A stretch of 64,000 bases of DNA from Roseomonas indoligenes (GCF_017813365.1 NZ_JAGIZA010000008.1:1-64000), one strand, 5' to 3'; shown: positions 49,973-58,282, numbered from the stretch's first letter. Program-made: numbers and translations. Notes: generated by a model from the letters alone, not told the origin.

Positions 49973-50771
49973 AGTCGCAGCGGACGGACATTCCGCCATC
50001 CACCACGATCTCCGTACCTGTCACGAAGCGCGCCTCATCCGAAGCGAGGAACAGCGCGGCCGCCGCCGTGTCGCGCCCATCGCCCGCGAAGCCCAGCGGG
50101 ATGCGCTTCACGCGGGCGGCGAGCAGCGCCTGCACGTCACCGCCCGCGCGCTGGCCGGCCAGGCGCGTCTCCACCATCGGCGTGTGCATTTGGCCGGGAA
50201 CCACGGTGTTCACGCGGATGTTGCGGGCGGCGTATTCCACCGCCACGACGCGGGAGAACTGGATGATCCCGGCCTTGGAGGCCGCGTAGGCCACCTGCGC
50301 CGCGCCGGTCCAGCGGAGGCCGGAGGTGGAGGCGGTGTTGACGATGGCGCCGCCGCCCTGCTGCACCATGACGGGAAGGACGTGCTTGCAGGTGAGGAAG
50401 ACGCTTTTCAGGTTGTAGTCGATCTGGGTGTCCCAGACCTCCTCGCTCATCTCCACCGGGCCGCCCTTGGCGGAGCCGCCGACATTGTTCACCAGCACGT
50501 CGATGCGGCCGTATTCCGCCAGCGCGGCCTGCACCATGGCGGCGATGGAATCGCTGCTCATCACGTCGCAGCTGCCGGCGGCGAAGCGGCCGCCCTCCTC
50601 GCGGATGCGGGCGGCGGTTTCCTCCATGGCGGCGGGGTTCTTGTCCACACCGTAGACGAGCGCGCCTTCGCGCGCGAAGAGCACGGCGGCGGCGCGGCCA
50701 TTGCCCCAGCCCGGGCCAACCGAACCGGCGCCGGTGATGACGGCGACCTTGCCTTCGAGGCGTCCTGCCAT
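49971..50771 (-). CDS. SDR-family oxidoreductase (arm A)
   Basis: 266 residues. Cofactor motif VAVITGAGSVGPGWGNG (extended TGxxxGxG), NNVGG (NNAG equivalent), and catalytic S (AGAAQVAYAASKAG: Tyr and Lys as YxxxK) are present. The C-terminus FVTGTEIVVDGGMSVRC is typical. NAD(P)-dependent oxidation or reduction of a hydroxyl/keto group is expected; the substrate is unknown. It closes a minus-strand operon IclR-CMD-SMP30-Bug-SDR and has a paralogue in the opposite arm at 55281. The first residues, MAGRLEGKVAVITGAG, are almost shared by the paralogue (AGRLEGKVAIIVGAG). Confidence 0.92.
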   Translation of the reverse strand: MAGRLEGKVAVITGAGSVGPGWGNGRAAAVLFAREGALVYGVDKNPAAMEETAARIREEGGRFAAGSCDVMSSDSIAAMVQAALAEYGRIDVLVNNVGGSAKGGPVEMSEEVWDTQIDYNLKSVFLTCKHVLPVMVQQGGGAIVNTASTSGLRWTGAAQVAYAASKAGIIQFSRVVAVEYAARNIRVNTVVPGQMHTPMVETRLAGQRAGGDVQALLAARVKRIPLGFAGDGRDTAAAALFLASDEARFVTGTEIVVDGGMSVRCD

Positions 50772-50808
50772 TGTCTGGTATCCTGCTTCTTGAGGGAGGC
50801 GTTCCGCC

Positions 50809-51786
50809 TCAGTCCATCCGGATGTTCGCGCGGCGGCCGACCTCGCCCCAGCGGGCGCTTTCCTTGACGATGAAGTCGCGGAACTCCGCCTGGCTGCCGC
50901 CCACGGGGCGGGCGCCCTGCTCGGCGTAAGCCTTCACCAGATCCGGGTCGCGCAGGGCGCGCGCGGCGGCCTCCTGCAGCAGGGCCTGGATCGGGGCGGG
51001 CACCTTCGACGAGGCGACGAGGCCGTACCAATTGTCCGCGACGACCGGCACGCCGGCCTCGGCCATGGTGGGCGTCTGCGGCAGGAGGGGGGAGCGCTCG
51101 CCGCTGGCGAGGGCGATGGGGCGCAGCGCGTTGCCCTGCACCTGGGACATCATGGCCGGCATGTCCGCGAACATCATCTGCACCTGGCCGGCGATGAGAT
51201 CCGTGACGGCAGGCGCGGCGCCGCGATAGGGGACGTGGGTGATGTCGATCCCGGCGGCGGCGCGGAAGGCTTCCCCGGCCAGGTGGGGCATGGAGCCGAT
51301 GCCGGAGGAGCCGTAGTTCACCTTCCCCGGGTTCTTCTTCGCGTAGTCCACCAGCTCCGCCACGCTGTTCACGGGGAGTGAGGGGGGCACGGCCAGGAGT
51401 TCCGGCATCAGCGCGACGAGGGTGATGGGGGCCACGTCCTTCGCGACGTCGAAGGGCATGGGGGCGCCGAGCACGGGGGAGATGGCGATGGCGCCCGCGC
51501 TGGTGAGGCAGAGGCTGCGGCCATCAGGCGCCGCCTTCACCACGTTGTCCGTGCCGATCACGCCGCCGGCGCCGGAGCGGTTCTCCACCACCACGTTGCG
51601 CTCGAGGATCGCACCGAGCTTCTGGCCGAGGACGCGGGCGACGAGGTCGTTCGGCCCGCCCGGCGGGAAGGGCACGACAAGGCGGATGGGCCCTTCGGCT
51701 ATGCGCGCGGATTGCGCGAGCGCCGGGCGGGCGAGGGGCAGTGCCGCGGCGGCGATCAGGCCGGCGAGCTGGCGGCGGGTGGTCAT
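50809..51786 (-). CDS. Bug-family receptor (arm A)
   Basis: 325 residues with a Sec/Tat-type signal peptide (LAGLIAAAALPLARPALA). IRLVVPFPPGGPNDLVARVL, VVENRSGAGGVIGTDNV and AAPDGRSLCLTSAG are Bug/TctC hallmarks, and VNYGSSGIGSMPHLAGEAFR is the second ligand-binding loop. A carboxylate ligand is expected. It lies 37 bases upstream of the SDR and 24 bases downstream of SMP-30. No TctAB genes adjoin. Confidence 0.93.
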   Translation of the reverse strand: MTTRRQLAGLIAAAALPLARPALAQSARIAEGPIRLVVPFPPGGPNDLVARVLGQKLGAILERNVVVENRSGAGGVIGTDNVVKAAPDGRSLCLTSAGAIAISPVLGAPMPFDVAKDVAPITLVALMPELLAVPPSLPVNSVAELVDYAKKNPGKVNYGSSGIGSMPHLAGEAFRAAAGIDITHVPYRGAAPAVTDLIAGQVQMMFADMPAMMSQVQGNALRPIALASGERSPLLPQTPTMAEAGVPVVADNWYGLVASSKVPAPIQALLQEAAARALRDPDLVKAYAEQGARPVGGSQAEFRDFIVKESARWGEVGRRANIRMD

Positions 51787-51810
51787 CCTGTCTTCTCCTG
51801 GACCGTTCGG

Positions 51811-52746
51811 CTAGCCGCCGGGCGTTCCCTGGGTGTTGACGTAGAGCGCATAGAGGGAGTGGCTGGCGGCCATGAACAGCCGGTTCCGGTGCCGCCCGCC
51901 GAAGGCGAGGTTGGCGCAGCGCTCGGGCAGGTGGATATGGCCGATCGGTTCGCCGGCGGGGTTGAACACGCGCACCCCGTCCTGGTCCGGGTCCATGCCC
52001 CAGCCGCACCAGAGATTGCCGTCCAGGTCCACGCGGAAGCCGTCCGGCGTGCCGGTTCCCGCATCCACCAGCACGCGGCCGTTGCGCAGGGCATCGCCCG
52101 CCACGTCGAAGACGCGGATGTTGCGCGGGCGGGCCCGGGATTCGATGACGTAGAGCTTGCTCTCGTCCGGTGAGAAGGCGAGGCCGTTGGGGCCGTTCAC
52201 GTCGTCCGCCACCACCTTTGCACGGCCGGTGGCGCCGTCGATCCGGTAGATGCAAGACGGCAATTCCTGCTCCGCCTTCTCGCCCTGGTAGTAGCCGACG
52301 ATGCCGAAGGGCGGGTCGGTGAACCAGATGGAGCCGTCCGACTTCACCACCACGTCGTTCGGCGAGTTCAACCGCTTGCCGTCGAAGGAATCGAGAAGGA
52401 CGGTGATCGCGCCGTCATGCTCCGTGCGCGTCACGCGGCGGCCGCCGTGCTCGCAGGTGACCAGCCGTCCCTCGCGGTCCCGGGTGTTGCCGTTGGCATT
52501 GTTGGAAGGGCCGCGGAAGGTCGAGACCGCGCCCGTCGCCTCGCTCCAGCAGAGGATGCGGTCACTCGGCACGTCGCTGAACAGCAGGCTGCGCCAGGCG
52601 CCGAACCAAACCGGCCCCTCGGCCCAGCGGAGGCCGGTGTGGAGGCGCTCCACGCCGGCCAGCGCCAGGTGATACCGCTCGAAGCTGTGGTCCAGCGCGC
52701 GGATGGCGGGATCGGGGTAGCGCAGGCTCGGCTCCCAGCCCGTCAC
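51811..52746 (-). CDS. SMP-30/gluconolactonase-family hydrolase
   Basis: 311 residues from a GTG that overlaps the CMD-gene stop. LRWAEGPVWFGAWRSLLFSD is the opening blade with the conserved Glu metal ligand; NANGNTRDREGRLVTCEHGG has the Asn; LNSPNDVVVKSDGSIWFTDP includes the second Asn; and NGLAFSPDESKLYVIES has the Asp. All are the metal-site residues of this six-bladed propeller lactonase family. It would hydrolyse a sugar lactone or another lactone to the acid. With an SDR and CMD-like protein it forms part of a catabolic route. Confidence 0.93.
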   Translation of the reverse strand: MTGWEPSLRYPDPAIRALDHSFERYHLALAGVERLHTGLRWAEGPVWFGAWRSLLFSDVPSDRILCWSEATGAVSTFRGPSNNANGNTRDREGRLVTCEHGGRRVTRTEHDGAITVLLDSFDGKRLNSPNDVVVKSDGSIWFTDPPFGIVGYYQGEKAEQELPSCIYRIDGATGRAKVVADDVNGPNGLAFSPDESKLYVIESRARPRNIRVFDVAGDALRNGRVLVDAGTGTPDGFRVDLDGNLWCGWGMDPDQDGVRVFNPAGEPIGHIHLPERCANLAFGGRHRNRLFMAASHSLYALYVNTQGTPGG

Positions 52747-53315
52747 GGCACGGGATCCCCCGGCTCCGCCCCGAGTTCCGGCGCGAAGGCATCGGGCAGG
52801 CCGATCTCGAAGACGTTCAGCGTCATGGCGACGAGGGTGTAGTAGCCGAGCAGGGCGACGAGCTCGACCATGCCGCGCTCGCCGAGAGCTTCCACCCCGC
52901 GACGGTAGAGGTCGTCCGGGACGCGGCGCGTCGCCATCAGGGTGGTGGAGACGTCGTAGATCGCTCTCTCCCGCGCGTCCCGCAGCATCGGCACGCGGCG
53001 CTCCGCGATGGCGGCGACCACCTCCGGGTCCATCCCGGCCTTCAGTCCCTCGCGCTTGTGCACGGTCCACTCGTAATGGGCCGTCCAGTGCCGCCCGACG
53101 ACCAGGATGGCCAGCTCCGACAGGCGCGGCTCCAGCGTGGTCTGGTAGCGCAGCAGCTCGCCCAGGCGCTGGCCGCGGCGCGCCAGTTCCGGATTCTTCA
53201 GCCAGGCGATCATCGGGGCAGGGACGCGGCCGCGAATGCCGGAGACAGCCTCCTGGCAGACCTCCTGCTCCTCCGGCGTGCGCTCCGCCTCGGGCGTCAA
53301 CTCGATCCGTGCCAT
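52743..53315 (-). CDS. Carboxymuconolactone decarboxylase-like protein lacking CxxC
   Basis: 190 residues from the ATG at 53315, preceded by GGGAGAGGAAAC. RLSELAILVVGRHWTAHYEW with TVHKREGLKAGMDPEVVAAI is the CMD/AhpD helical core. The AhpD-type CxxC is replaced: the positions are occupied by TAHYEW, so peroxidase-linked thiol chemistry is not expected, and the His alone is kept. Members of this group occur with aromatic and lactone catabolism genes. It is the second gene after IclR in the operon. Function unproven. Confidence 0.85.
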   Translation of the reverse strand: MARIELTPEAERTPEEQEVCQEAVSGIRGRVPAPMIAWLKNPELARRGQRLGELLRYQTTLEPRLSELAILVVGRHWTAHYEWTVHKREGLKAGMDPEVVAAIAERRVPMLRDARERAIYDVSTTLMATRRVPDDLYRRGVEALGERGMVELVALLGYYTLVAMTLNVFEIGLPDAFAPELGAEPGDPVP

Positions 53316-53338
53316 GTTTCCTCTCCCTCCTGCCGCGC

Positions 53339-54142
53339 TCAGCGCGCGGCGCGTTCCAGCGGCGCCGGGTCGCCGCCCAGGTCGCGCGTCATCGCCATCG
53401 CTTCGCGCAGCACCAGCGGCGTGCAGAGCGCCTCCGTCTCCGCCGTGAAGCGGTAGAGCGGCACGGAGATGCCGATGGAGCCGGCGACCCGCCCCTCCGC
53501 GTCCAGCACGGGGCAGGCGATGGCGGCGATCACCGGCAGGCGCTCCCCCCGGCTGACCACCGGCAGGCGGTCGCCACTCTCCAGCGCGATGAGGGAGCGG
53601 CCATGGGCGCCGCGGCCCAGCGGCTGCGCCTCCCCGACATGGGCGACGTCGCGGACGAGCTGTGGGGAATCCAGACGGAAGACGCAGCGGCGCTGGTCGC
53701 CCTCCCGCACGAAGAAGGCCGCGCTCTCCCGGCTCTCGGCGCGCAGCCGCTCCAGCGCGGGCATGACGTGGTGCTCCAGGCGGAGGGAGCGGCGGAACAC
53801 GTCGCCGAGGAGCAGCAGGGTGGGGCCGAGAAGATAGCCGCCGGCGGGCAGGCGCTTGACGAAGCCGTGCCCCTCCAGTGTGCCGAGCAGGCGCAGCGCC
53901 GTGGTCATGTTCAGCCCGGCGCGGCGGGAGAGTTCCGTCAGGCCCAGCGGCCCGTCCTCCTCCCGGAAGGCGCGCAGCAGCACCAGGGCGCGGTCCACGG
54001 CGCGCACCCCTTCCGCCGGCAGGGCGCCGACGGGGGCGGCGGGCGGCACGGCGCGGAGCGAGGCGCCGGGGGATCCCGGCCGGTCTTCGGCCGGCTGGTC
54101 CGCGGCAGGCGGGTTGCGTCGGGGCTGCTTTGCCATGGTCAC
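53339..54142 (-). CDS. IclR-family transcriptional regulator
   Basis: 267 residues. After a disordered Pro/Ala-rich leader of about 45, the winged helix runs from GVRAVDRALVLLRAF to GLNMTTALRLLGTLEGHGFV and GYLLGPTLLLLGDVF. The effector domain contains FFVREGDQRRCVFRLDS, LGRGAHGRSLIALE and VAGSIGISVPLYRF. IclR proteins bind small organic acids. It is autogenously placed at the head of the minus arm (CMD, SMP-30, Bug, SDR) and divergent from the plus arm (Bug, SDR), so it most likely controls both. Confidence 0.93.
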   Translation of the reverse strand: MTMAKQPRRNPPAADQPAEDRPGSPGASLRAVPPAAPVGALPAEGVRAVDRALVLLRAFREEDGPLGLTELSRRAGLNMTTALRLLGTLEGHGFVKRLPAGGYLLGPTLLLLGDVFRRSLRLEHHVMPALERLRAESRESAAFFVREGDQRRCVFRLDSPQLVRDVAHVGEAQPLGRGAHGRSLIALESGDRLPVVSRGERLPVIAAIACPVLDAEGRVAGSIGISVPLYRFTAETEALCTPLVLREAMAMTRDLGGDPAPLERAAR

Positions 54143-54236
54143 AGCCTAGCCACACCTTTCATCCAGTGGAAGTAGCTTGCGCAGGATGGAAGTCGGTGCC
54201 AAGCCTCTCGCCAAGACGAAGGCGGGAGGATGCGCC

Positions 54237-55274
54237 ATGGATTCCGAACGACGCGGCGGCCGGGCCGCCGGAACGATGCCCCATGTCGGGCTGCCTGCGG
54301 GGCGGCGGGACTTGCTGCGCCTCGGCGCCGGGGCCGGGCTCCTGGTCTCCCTGGGCGCCGTTCCGGCCCTGGGCGCGGAAACCTACCCCGCCCGCCCGAT
54401 CCGGGTGATCGTGCCCTTCACCGCCGGCGGCGGCACGGACGTGGTGGGACGTGAACTGGCCCAGTTGCTCTCGACCGAGCTCGGCCAGGCGGTGGTGATC
54501 GACAACCGCGCGGGCGGTGGCACGGTGCTCGGCTCCGACCTGGCATCGAAGGCGCCGCCGGACGGCTACACGCTGCTCCTCACCACCTCCGCCCTCGCCA
54601 TCAATGCCTCCCTCGTGAAGAGCCTGCCCTACGACACGGAGAAGGGCTTCTCGGAGGTCGGCCTCATCTGCCACGGCCCGAACGTGGTGGTGGTGCGCCC
54701 CGACAGCCCCTACCGCAGCATGGCCGACATCATCCGCGCGGCGAAGGCGAAGCCGGGCGAGCTGACCTACGGCTCCTCCGGCAACGGCTCGGCGGTGCAT
54801 CTGGCGGCGGAACTGCTGAAGCTCACGGCCGGGGTGGACATCACCCATGTGCCCTACCGCGGCGCGGGGCCGGCGTACACGGACCTGCTGGGCGGGCGGC
54901 TGGACATGGTGTTCGGCACGGCGGGCGGCGTGGCCTCCTTCGTGAAGGGCGGCCAGATGCGCGCCGTGGCCGTGACCTCGCCGCAGCGCACCCCGGCCTA
55001 TGAGGGCGTGCCGACCGTGGCCGAAACCCTGCCGGGCTACGAGGCGGAGGTCTGGTACGCCGTCTTCGCGCCCGGCGGCACGCCCGCCCCGATCCTGGCG
55101 CGGGTGAACGAGGCGATGCGGAAGGTGACGCAGGCGCCCTCCTACCGCTCCCGCCTGGAAGGCGAGGGCCTGACCGTGGCCGTGAACAGCCCGGAGGAGA
55201 TGACCCGCTTCATGCGCGCCGAGGAGGCCCGCTGGCGCCGCGTGGTCACCGACGGCCGCATCACCTCGGACTGA
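54237..55274 (+). CDS. Bug-family receptor (arm B)
   Basis: 345 residues from the ATG at 54237, chosen for GGGAGGA 7 bases upstream; an ATG at 54177 in frame would add 20 residues. A Tat-type signal (GRRDLLRLGAGAGLLVSLG) is followed by YPARPIRVIVPFTAGGGTDV, VIDNRAGGGTVLG and APPDGYTLLLTT, the Bug pattern. The second loop is TYGSSGNGSAVHLAAELLK. It stands next to the SDR of arm B with seven bases between, matching the other arm. Confidence 0.92.
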   Translation: MDSERRGGRAAGTMPHVGLPAGRRDLLRLGAGAGLLVSLGAVPALGAETYPARPIRVIVPFTAGGGTDVVGRELAQLLSTELGQAVVIDNRAGGGTVLGSDLASKAPPDGYTLLLTTSALAINASLVKSLPYDTEKGFSEVGLICHGPNVVVVRPDSPYRSMADIIRAAKAKPGELTYGSSGNGSAVHLAAELLKLTAGVDITHVPYRGAGPAYTDLLGGRLDMVFGTAGGVASFVKGGQMRAVAVTSPQRTPAYEGVPTVAETLPGYEAEVWYAVFAPGGTPAPILARVNEAMRKVTQAPSYRSRLEGEGLTVAVNSPEEMTRFMRAEEARWRRVVTDGRITSD

Positions 55275-55280
55275 AGGAAA

Positions 55281-56084
55281 ATGAGCATGGCCGGAAGGCT
55301 TGAAGGCAAGGTCGCGATCATCGTCGGCGCGGGGCAGCAGCCCGGCGAGACGGTGGGGAACGGCCGCGCGGTGGCGGAGCGCTTCGCGGAGGAGGGCGCG
55401 ACGCTTCTGCTGGTGGACATCAACGAGGAATGGGCGGAGGCCACCCGCGCCGCCGTGGAGCGGCACGGCCGCCCCGCCTCGACGCTCCGCGCCGACATCA
55501 CGCGGGAGGAGGACTGTGCCGCGATCGCCCGGATCTGCGTGGAGCGCTACGGCCGCATCGACGTGCTGCACAACAATGTCGGCCGTTCCAGGGGCGACCG
55601 GAAGACGGCCGAGATGGACGCGGAGATGTGGGACGCCATCATGGGCATGAACCTCAAGGGCATGTTCATGACCTGCAAGCACGTCCTGCCGCAGATGGTC
55701 GCGCAGAAGGCGGGCTGCATCGTCAACATCTCCTCCACCTCCTCGCTCTCCGCGCGGCCGACCGTGACCTACAAGACGAGCAAGGCGGGGGTGAACGCGC
55801 TGACCCAGCACATCGCGATGGAGAATGCGCGACACGGCATCCGCGCCAACGTGATCCTGCCCGGGCTGATCGACACGCCCATGGCGATCGAGCGGCGCGC
55901 GCAGGAACGCGGCGTGCCGCGCGAGGTGGTCCGGGCGGAGCGGGAGGCGCTGGTGCCGATGGGGCGCATGGGCACGGCCTGGGACGTGGCCAACGCCGCG
56001 GTCTTCCTGGCCTCCGACGAGGCCGGCTACATCACGGGCGTGATCCTGCCCGTGGATGGCGGGCTGCTGGAGAAGCGGGGCTGA
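55281..56084 (+). CDS. SDR-family oxidoreductase (arm B)
   Basis: 267 residues, preceded by AAGGA. VAIIVGAGQQPGETVGNG is the cofactor loop with the same extended form as the arm A enzyme; NNVGRSRG stands for NNAG; VTYKTSKAGVNAL supplies YxxxK; and ITGVILPVDGGLLEKRG ends it. The two SDR proteins share length, the VGNG/GWGNG insertion and the CKHVLPxMVxQ block, so they are paralogues. The substrate is unknown. Confidence 0.92.
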   Translation: MSMAGRLEGKVAIIVGAGQQPGETVGNGRAVAERFAEEGATLLLVDINEEWAEATRAAVERHGRPASTLRADITREEDCAAIARICVERYGRIDVLHNNVGRSRGDRKTAEMDAEMWDAIMGMNLKGMFMTCKHVLPQMVAQKAGCIVNISSTSSLSARPTVTYKTSKAGVNALTQHIAMENARHGIRANVILPGLIDTPMAIERRAQERGVPREVVRAEREALVPMGRMGTAWDVANAAVFLASDEAGYITGVILPVDGGLLEKRG

Positions 56085-56157
56085 AGGGCAGGGGCGCGCA
56101 ACCCGTTCCGGCCCGCCATCGCGGCGGGTCGATGGGCACGCGCCCTGTGCGGCGGCG

Positions 56158-56403
56158 CTAGAACATCGCCGAGGCGCTCTCGCCCTGCGGCATGGAGGGA
56201 AGTGCCCGCGCCGCCTGCCACTGCCGCTGCACTTCCTCGTTCACCTCCTCCGCTGTCTTGCCGGGGCGGACGACGACCTCGGCGCCGTTCAGGCGGAAGC
56301 GGTGGGGAATGCCGTAGCGGTTGGCCTTCTCGACGCAGCGGGCGATCACGTGCGGCAGGTAGTCGCTCTCGTTCGTCGGATAGTCCCGGATCTCTTGGGC
56401 CAT
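56158..56403 (-). CDS. Hypothetical small protein
   Basis: 81 residues beginning MAQEIRDYPTNESDYLPHVI, with YGIPHRFRLNGAEVVVRPGK in the middle and QWQAARALPSMPQGES at the end. It is soluble, slightly acidic and without signal peptide or cysteines beyond one (IARCVEKAN). Upstream on the minus strand lies AAGAACGAACGAGGAGGCGAGC, which offers a GAGGAGG ribosome site. I do not recognise the family. It stands alone between the SDR and the GntR gene; the 195 bases to the next gene hold nothing recognisable. Confidence 0.65.
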   Translation of the reverse strand: MAQEIRDYPTNESDYLPHVIARCVEKANRYGIPHRFRLNGAEVVVRPGKTAEEVNEEVQRQWQAARALPSMPQGESASAMF

Positions 56404-56598
56404 GCTCGCCTCCTCGTTCGTTCTTGGCGGGAAGCTTAGGGCTCTCTGACCCGCGGAGTCATCCCGTGCCTTGTCTCGTCTGCGTGAGGGCGGCAGGCCG
56501 GATTGCTTGTTGCGGCGCAGCAGCGGGCGCCACCTGCAAGGCGCGCTGCCACGCCTCCCGGCCGCCGCCAGCGCCGGCCTGGCGGACCGAAGCGCGCG

Positions 56599-57273
56599 CT
56601 AATCCCCGAACATGTAGCCCTGGATGAACAGGATGTGCTCGCGCATCACGCGCCGGGCCTCCGCGCGGTCCCGCGCCCGCACGGCCGCCACCATGGCGTG
56701 GTGCTGGGCCTGCAGCACCGCGCGCCGGTCCCCCGTCTGCCCGCGCGCCTTCAGCTGGCCCCAGTCCGTCCGCTCCCGCACCCGCGCGAGGGAGCGGGAC
56801 ATGGCGATGACCGCGCCGTTATGGGTGCCGAGAGCAAAGGCATCGTGCAGGGCCGCATCCCAGTGCTCGAAATCCGGCAGGTCCTTCGCCGCGTCGGTGC
56901 CGCGCAGGCACGCTTCCATGCGGGCGATGTCGGCGGGGGTGGCGCGCGCGACGGCCAGCGAGATGGTCTCCGGCTCCAGCATCAGCCGGCACTCCACCAC
57001 GTCCGAGGGGCTGAGCGGCACCTCCTCCGCCACCGGCGCCGAGGGGGCGGAGCGGAAGGTGCCGCGGCCCACATGCCGGTGGATCAGACCCTGCGCCTCC
57101 AGCGCGTCCAGGGCGCGGCGCACGGTGTTGCGGGCCATGCCGTGGCGCGCGCCCAACTCCCGCTCCGTCGGCAGCTTCTCGCCGGGCGCCCAGCGGCCGG
57201 CGTTGAGGTCACGCTCCAGGGCGGCCCGAAGCGCCTCGGCTCCCGCAACGGAATCGAAAGAGGCTTGATCCAT
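56599..57273 (-). CDS. GntR-family regulator, FCD (FadR) subclass
   Basis: 224 residues from the ATG at 57273; an ATG at 57318 would add 15 codons but lies inside the operator. The winged helix contains GRWAPGEKLPTERELGARHG and MARNTVRRALDALEAQGLIH; the FCD part has VVECRLMLEPETISLAVAR and HHAMVAAVRARDRAEARRVM with metal-binding His residues. It is divergent from the fumarylacetoacetase-like gene and would repress that operon until a carboxylate ligand binds. A perfect 10-bp inverted repeat lies between the two genes. Confidence 0.92.
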   Translation of the reverse strand: MDQASFDSVAGAEALRAALERDLNAGRWAPGEKLPTERELGARHGMARNTVRRALDALEAQGLIHRHVGRGTFRSAPSAPVAEEVPLSPSDVVECRLMLEPETISLAVARATPADIARMEACLRGTDAAKDLPDFEHWDAALHDAFALGTHNGAVIAMSRSLARVRERTDWGQLKARGQTGDRRAVLQAQHHAMVAAVRARDRAEARRVMREHILFIQGYMFGD

Positions 57274-57300
57274 TCTCGCGACGAAGGCCTTGACCGGAGC

Positions 57301-57333
57301 AACCAATAAGCGAACCATACGACCTTATTGGTT
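57301..57333. promoter_or_regulatory. Perfect palindromic operator between divergent GntR and FAH genes
   Basis: AACCAATAAG (57301-57310) and CTTATTGGTT (57324-57333) form an exact 10-bp inverted repeat with a 13-bp spacer. It is AT-rich in an otherwise very GC-rich region. The right arm overlaps the candidate -35 of the rightward operon, so a bound GntR dimer would block transcription both ways. Half-site content differs from the short FadR TGGTnnnACCA core, which appears here as TTGGTT/AACCAA at the outer ends. Confidence 0.7.
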
Positions 57334-57356
57334 CAGTGAAAAGTAGAATTGGTATA
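57328..57356 (+). promoter_or_regulatory. Candidate promoter of the FAH-Bug-hydroxylase operon
   Basis: TTGGTT (57328-57333), 17 bp, then GGTATA (57351-57356), twelve bases before the ATG of the FAH gene. The -35 lies within the operator's right arm. The -10 match is weak (TATA core) and the short leader lacks a strong ribosome site, so translation may be nearly leaderless. Confidence 0.4.
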
Positions 57357-57367
57357 GGACGGGTCGC

Positions 57368-58282
57368 ATGAAGCTGGCGAGGCTGAAGACGGGCGGTGGG
57401 GCAAGGCTGGTGCGGGTGGATGCGGCCGGCCGGCGCTTCTGGCCGATCGAGACCCTGGCGCCGGACCTGCCCGGCGAGATGACGGCGCTGATCGCCGCGC
57501 TGTCCGGCGGCGCCACGATGCCGGAGCCGACGGGCGAGGGCGAGGCGCTGGACCCGGCGATGCTGCTGGCCCCCGTGCCGCAGCCGCCGCGCAACATCTT
57601 CTGCGTCGGCAAGAACTACCACGCCCATGCGAAGGAATTCGCGGGCAGCGGCTACGATTCCTCCTCCACCTCTGCGGCGGACGCCATCCCGAAGGCGCCG
57701 ATCATCTTCACCAAGCCCTTCACTTCCATCTCCGGCCCCTGGGACGACATCCCCATGGTGCCCGGGCTGGACGCGGAGGTGGACTACGAGGCGGAACTGG
57801 CCGTGGTGATCGGCCGCGGCGGGCGCTGCATCCCGAAGGCGCAGGCCATGGCGCATGTCTTCGGCTACACGCTGGTGAATGATGTCACCGCCCGCGACCT
57901 GCAGGGGGTGCACAAGCAGTGGCTGCTCGGAAAGGGCATCGACGGCTTCTGCCCCATGGGGCCCTTCCTGGTGACGGCCGACGAGCTGGACGCGGGCACC
58001 ATGCGCGTGACCTGCATGGTGAACGGCGAGAAGCGGCAGGATGCCAGCACTGCCGACCTGATCTTCGACATTCCCACGCTGATCGAGACCATCTCCCTCA
58101 GCATGGCGCTGCTGCCGGGCGACATCATCGCCACCGGCACGCCGGAGGGCGTGGGCATCGGCTTCAAGCCGCCGCGCTTCCTGCGGGACGGCGACGTGGT
58201 GGAGTGCGCGATCGAGGGGATCGGCAGCATCCGCAACACGCTGCGCAAGGTTGATCCGGCGGCGCTGCACGGCGCCGCCTGA
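57368..58282 (+). CDS. Fumarylacetoacetate hydrolase-family protein
   Basis: 304 residues. The N-terminal domain of about 75 residues precedes NIFCVGKNYHAHAKEFAG, and VDYEAELAVVIGRGGRCI carries the metal-binding Glu pair; VFGYTLVNDVTARDLQGVHK contains the Asp and Arg; FDIPTLIETISLSMALLPGD and ATGTPEGVGIG complete the FAH fold. The family splits C-C bonds of acylpyruvates or hydrates and decarboxylates 2-oxo-enoates in aromatic degradation. First gene of the GntR-controlled operon, with two receptors and a molybdenum hydroxylase after it. Confidence 0.93.
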   Translation: MKLARLKTGGGARLVRVDAAGRRFWPIETLAPDLPGEMTALIAALSGGATMPEPTGEGEALDPAMLLAPVPQPPRNIFCVGKNYHAHAKEFAGSGYDSSSTSAADAIPKAPIIFTKPFTSISGPWDDIPMVPGLDAEVDYEAELAVVIGRGGRCIPKAQAMAHVFGYTLVNDVTARDLQGVHKQWLLGKGIDGFCPMGPFLVTADELDAGTMRVTCMVNGEKRQDASTADLIFDIPTLIETISLSMALLPGDIIATGTPEGVGIGFKPPRFLRDGDVVECAIEGIGSIRNTLRKVDPAALHGAA

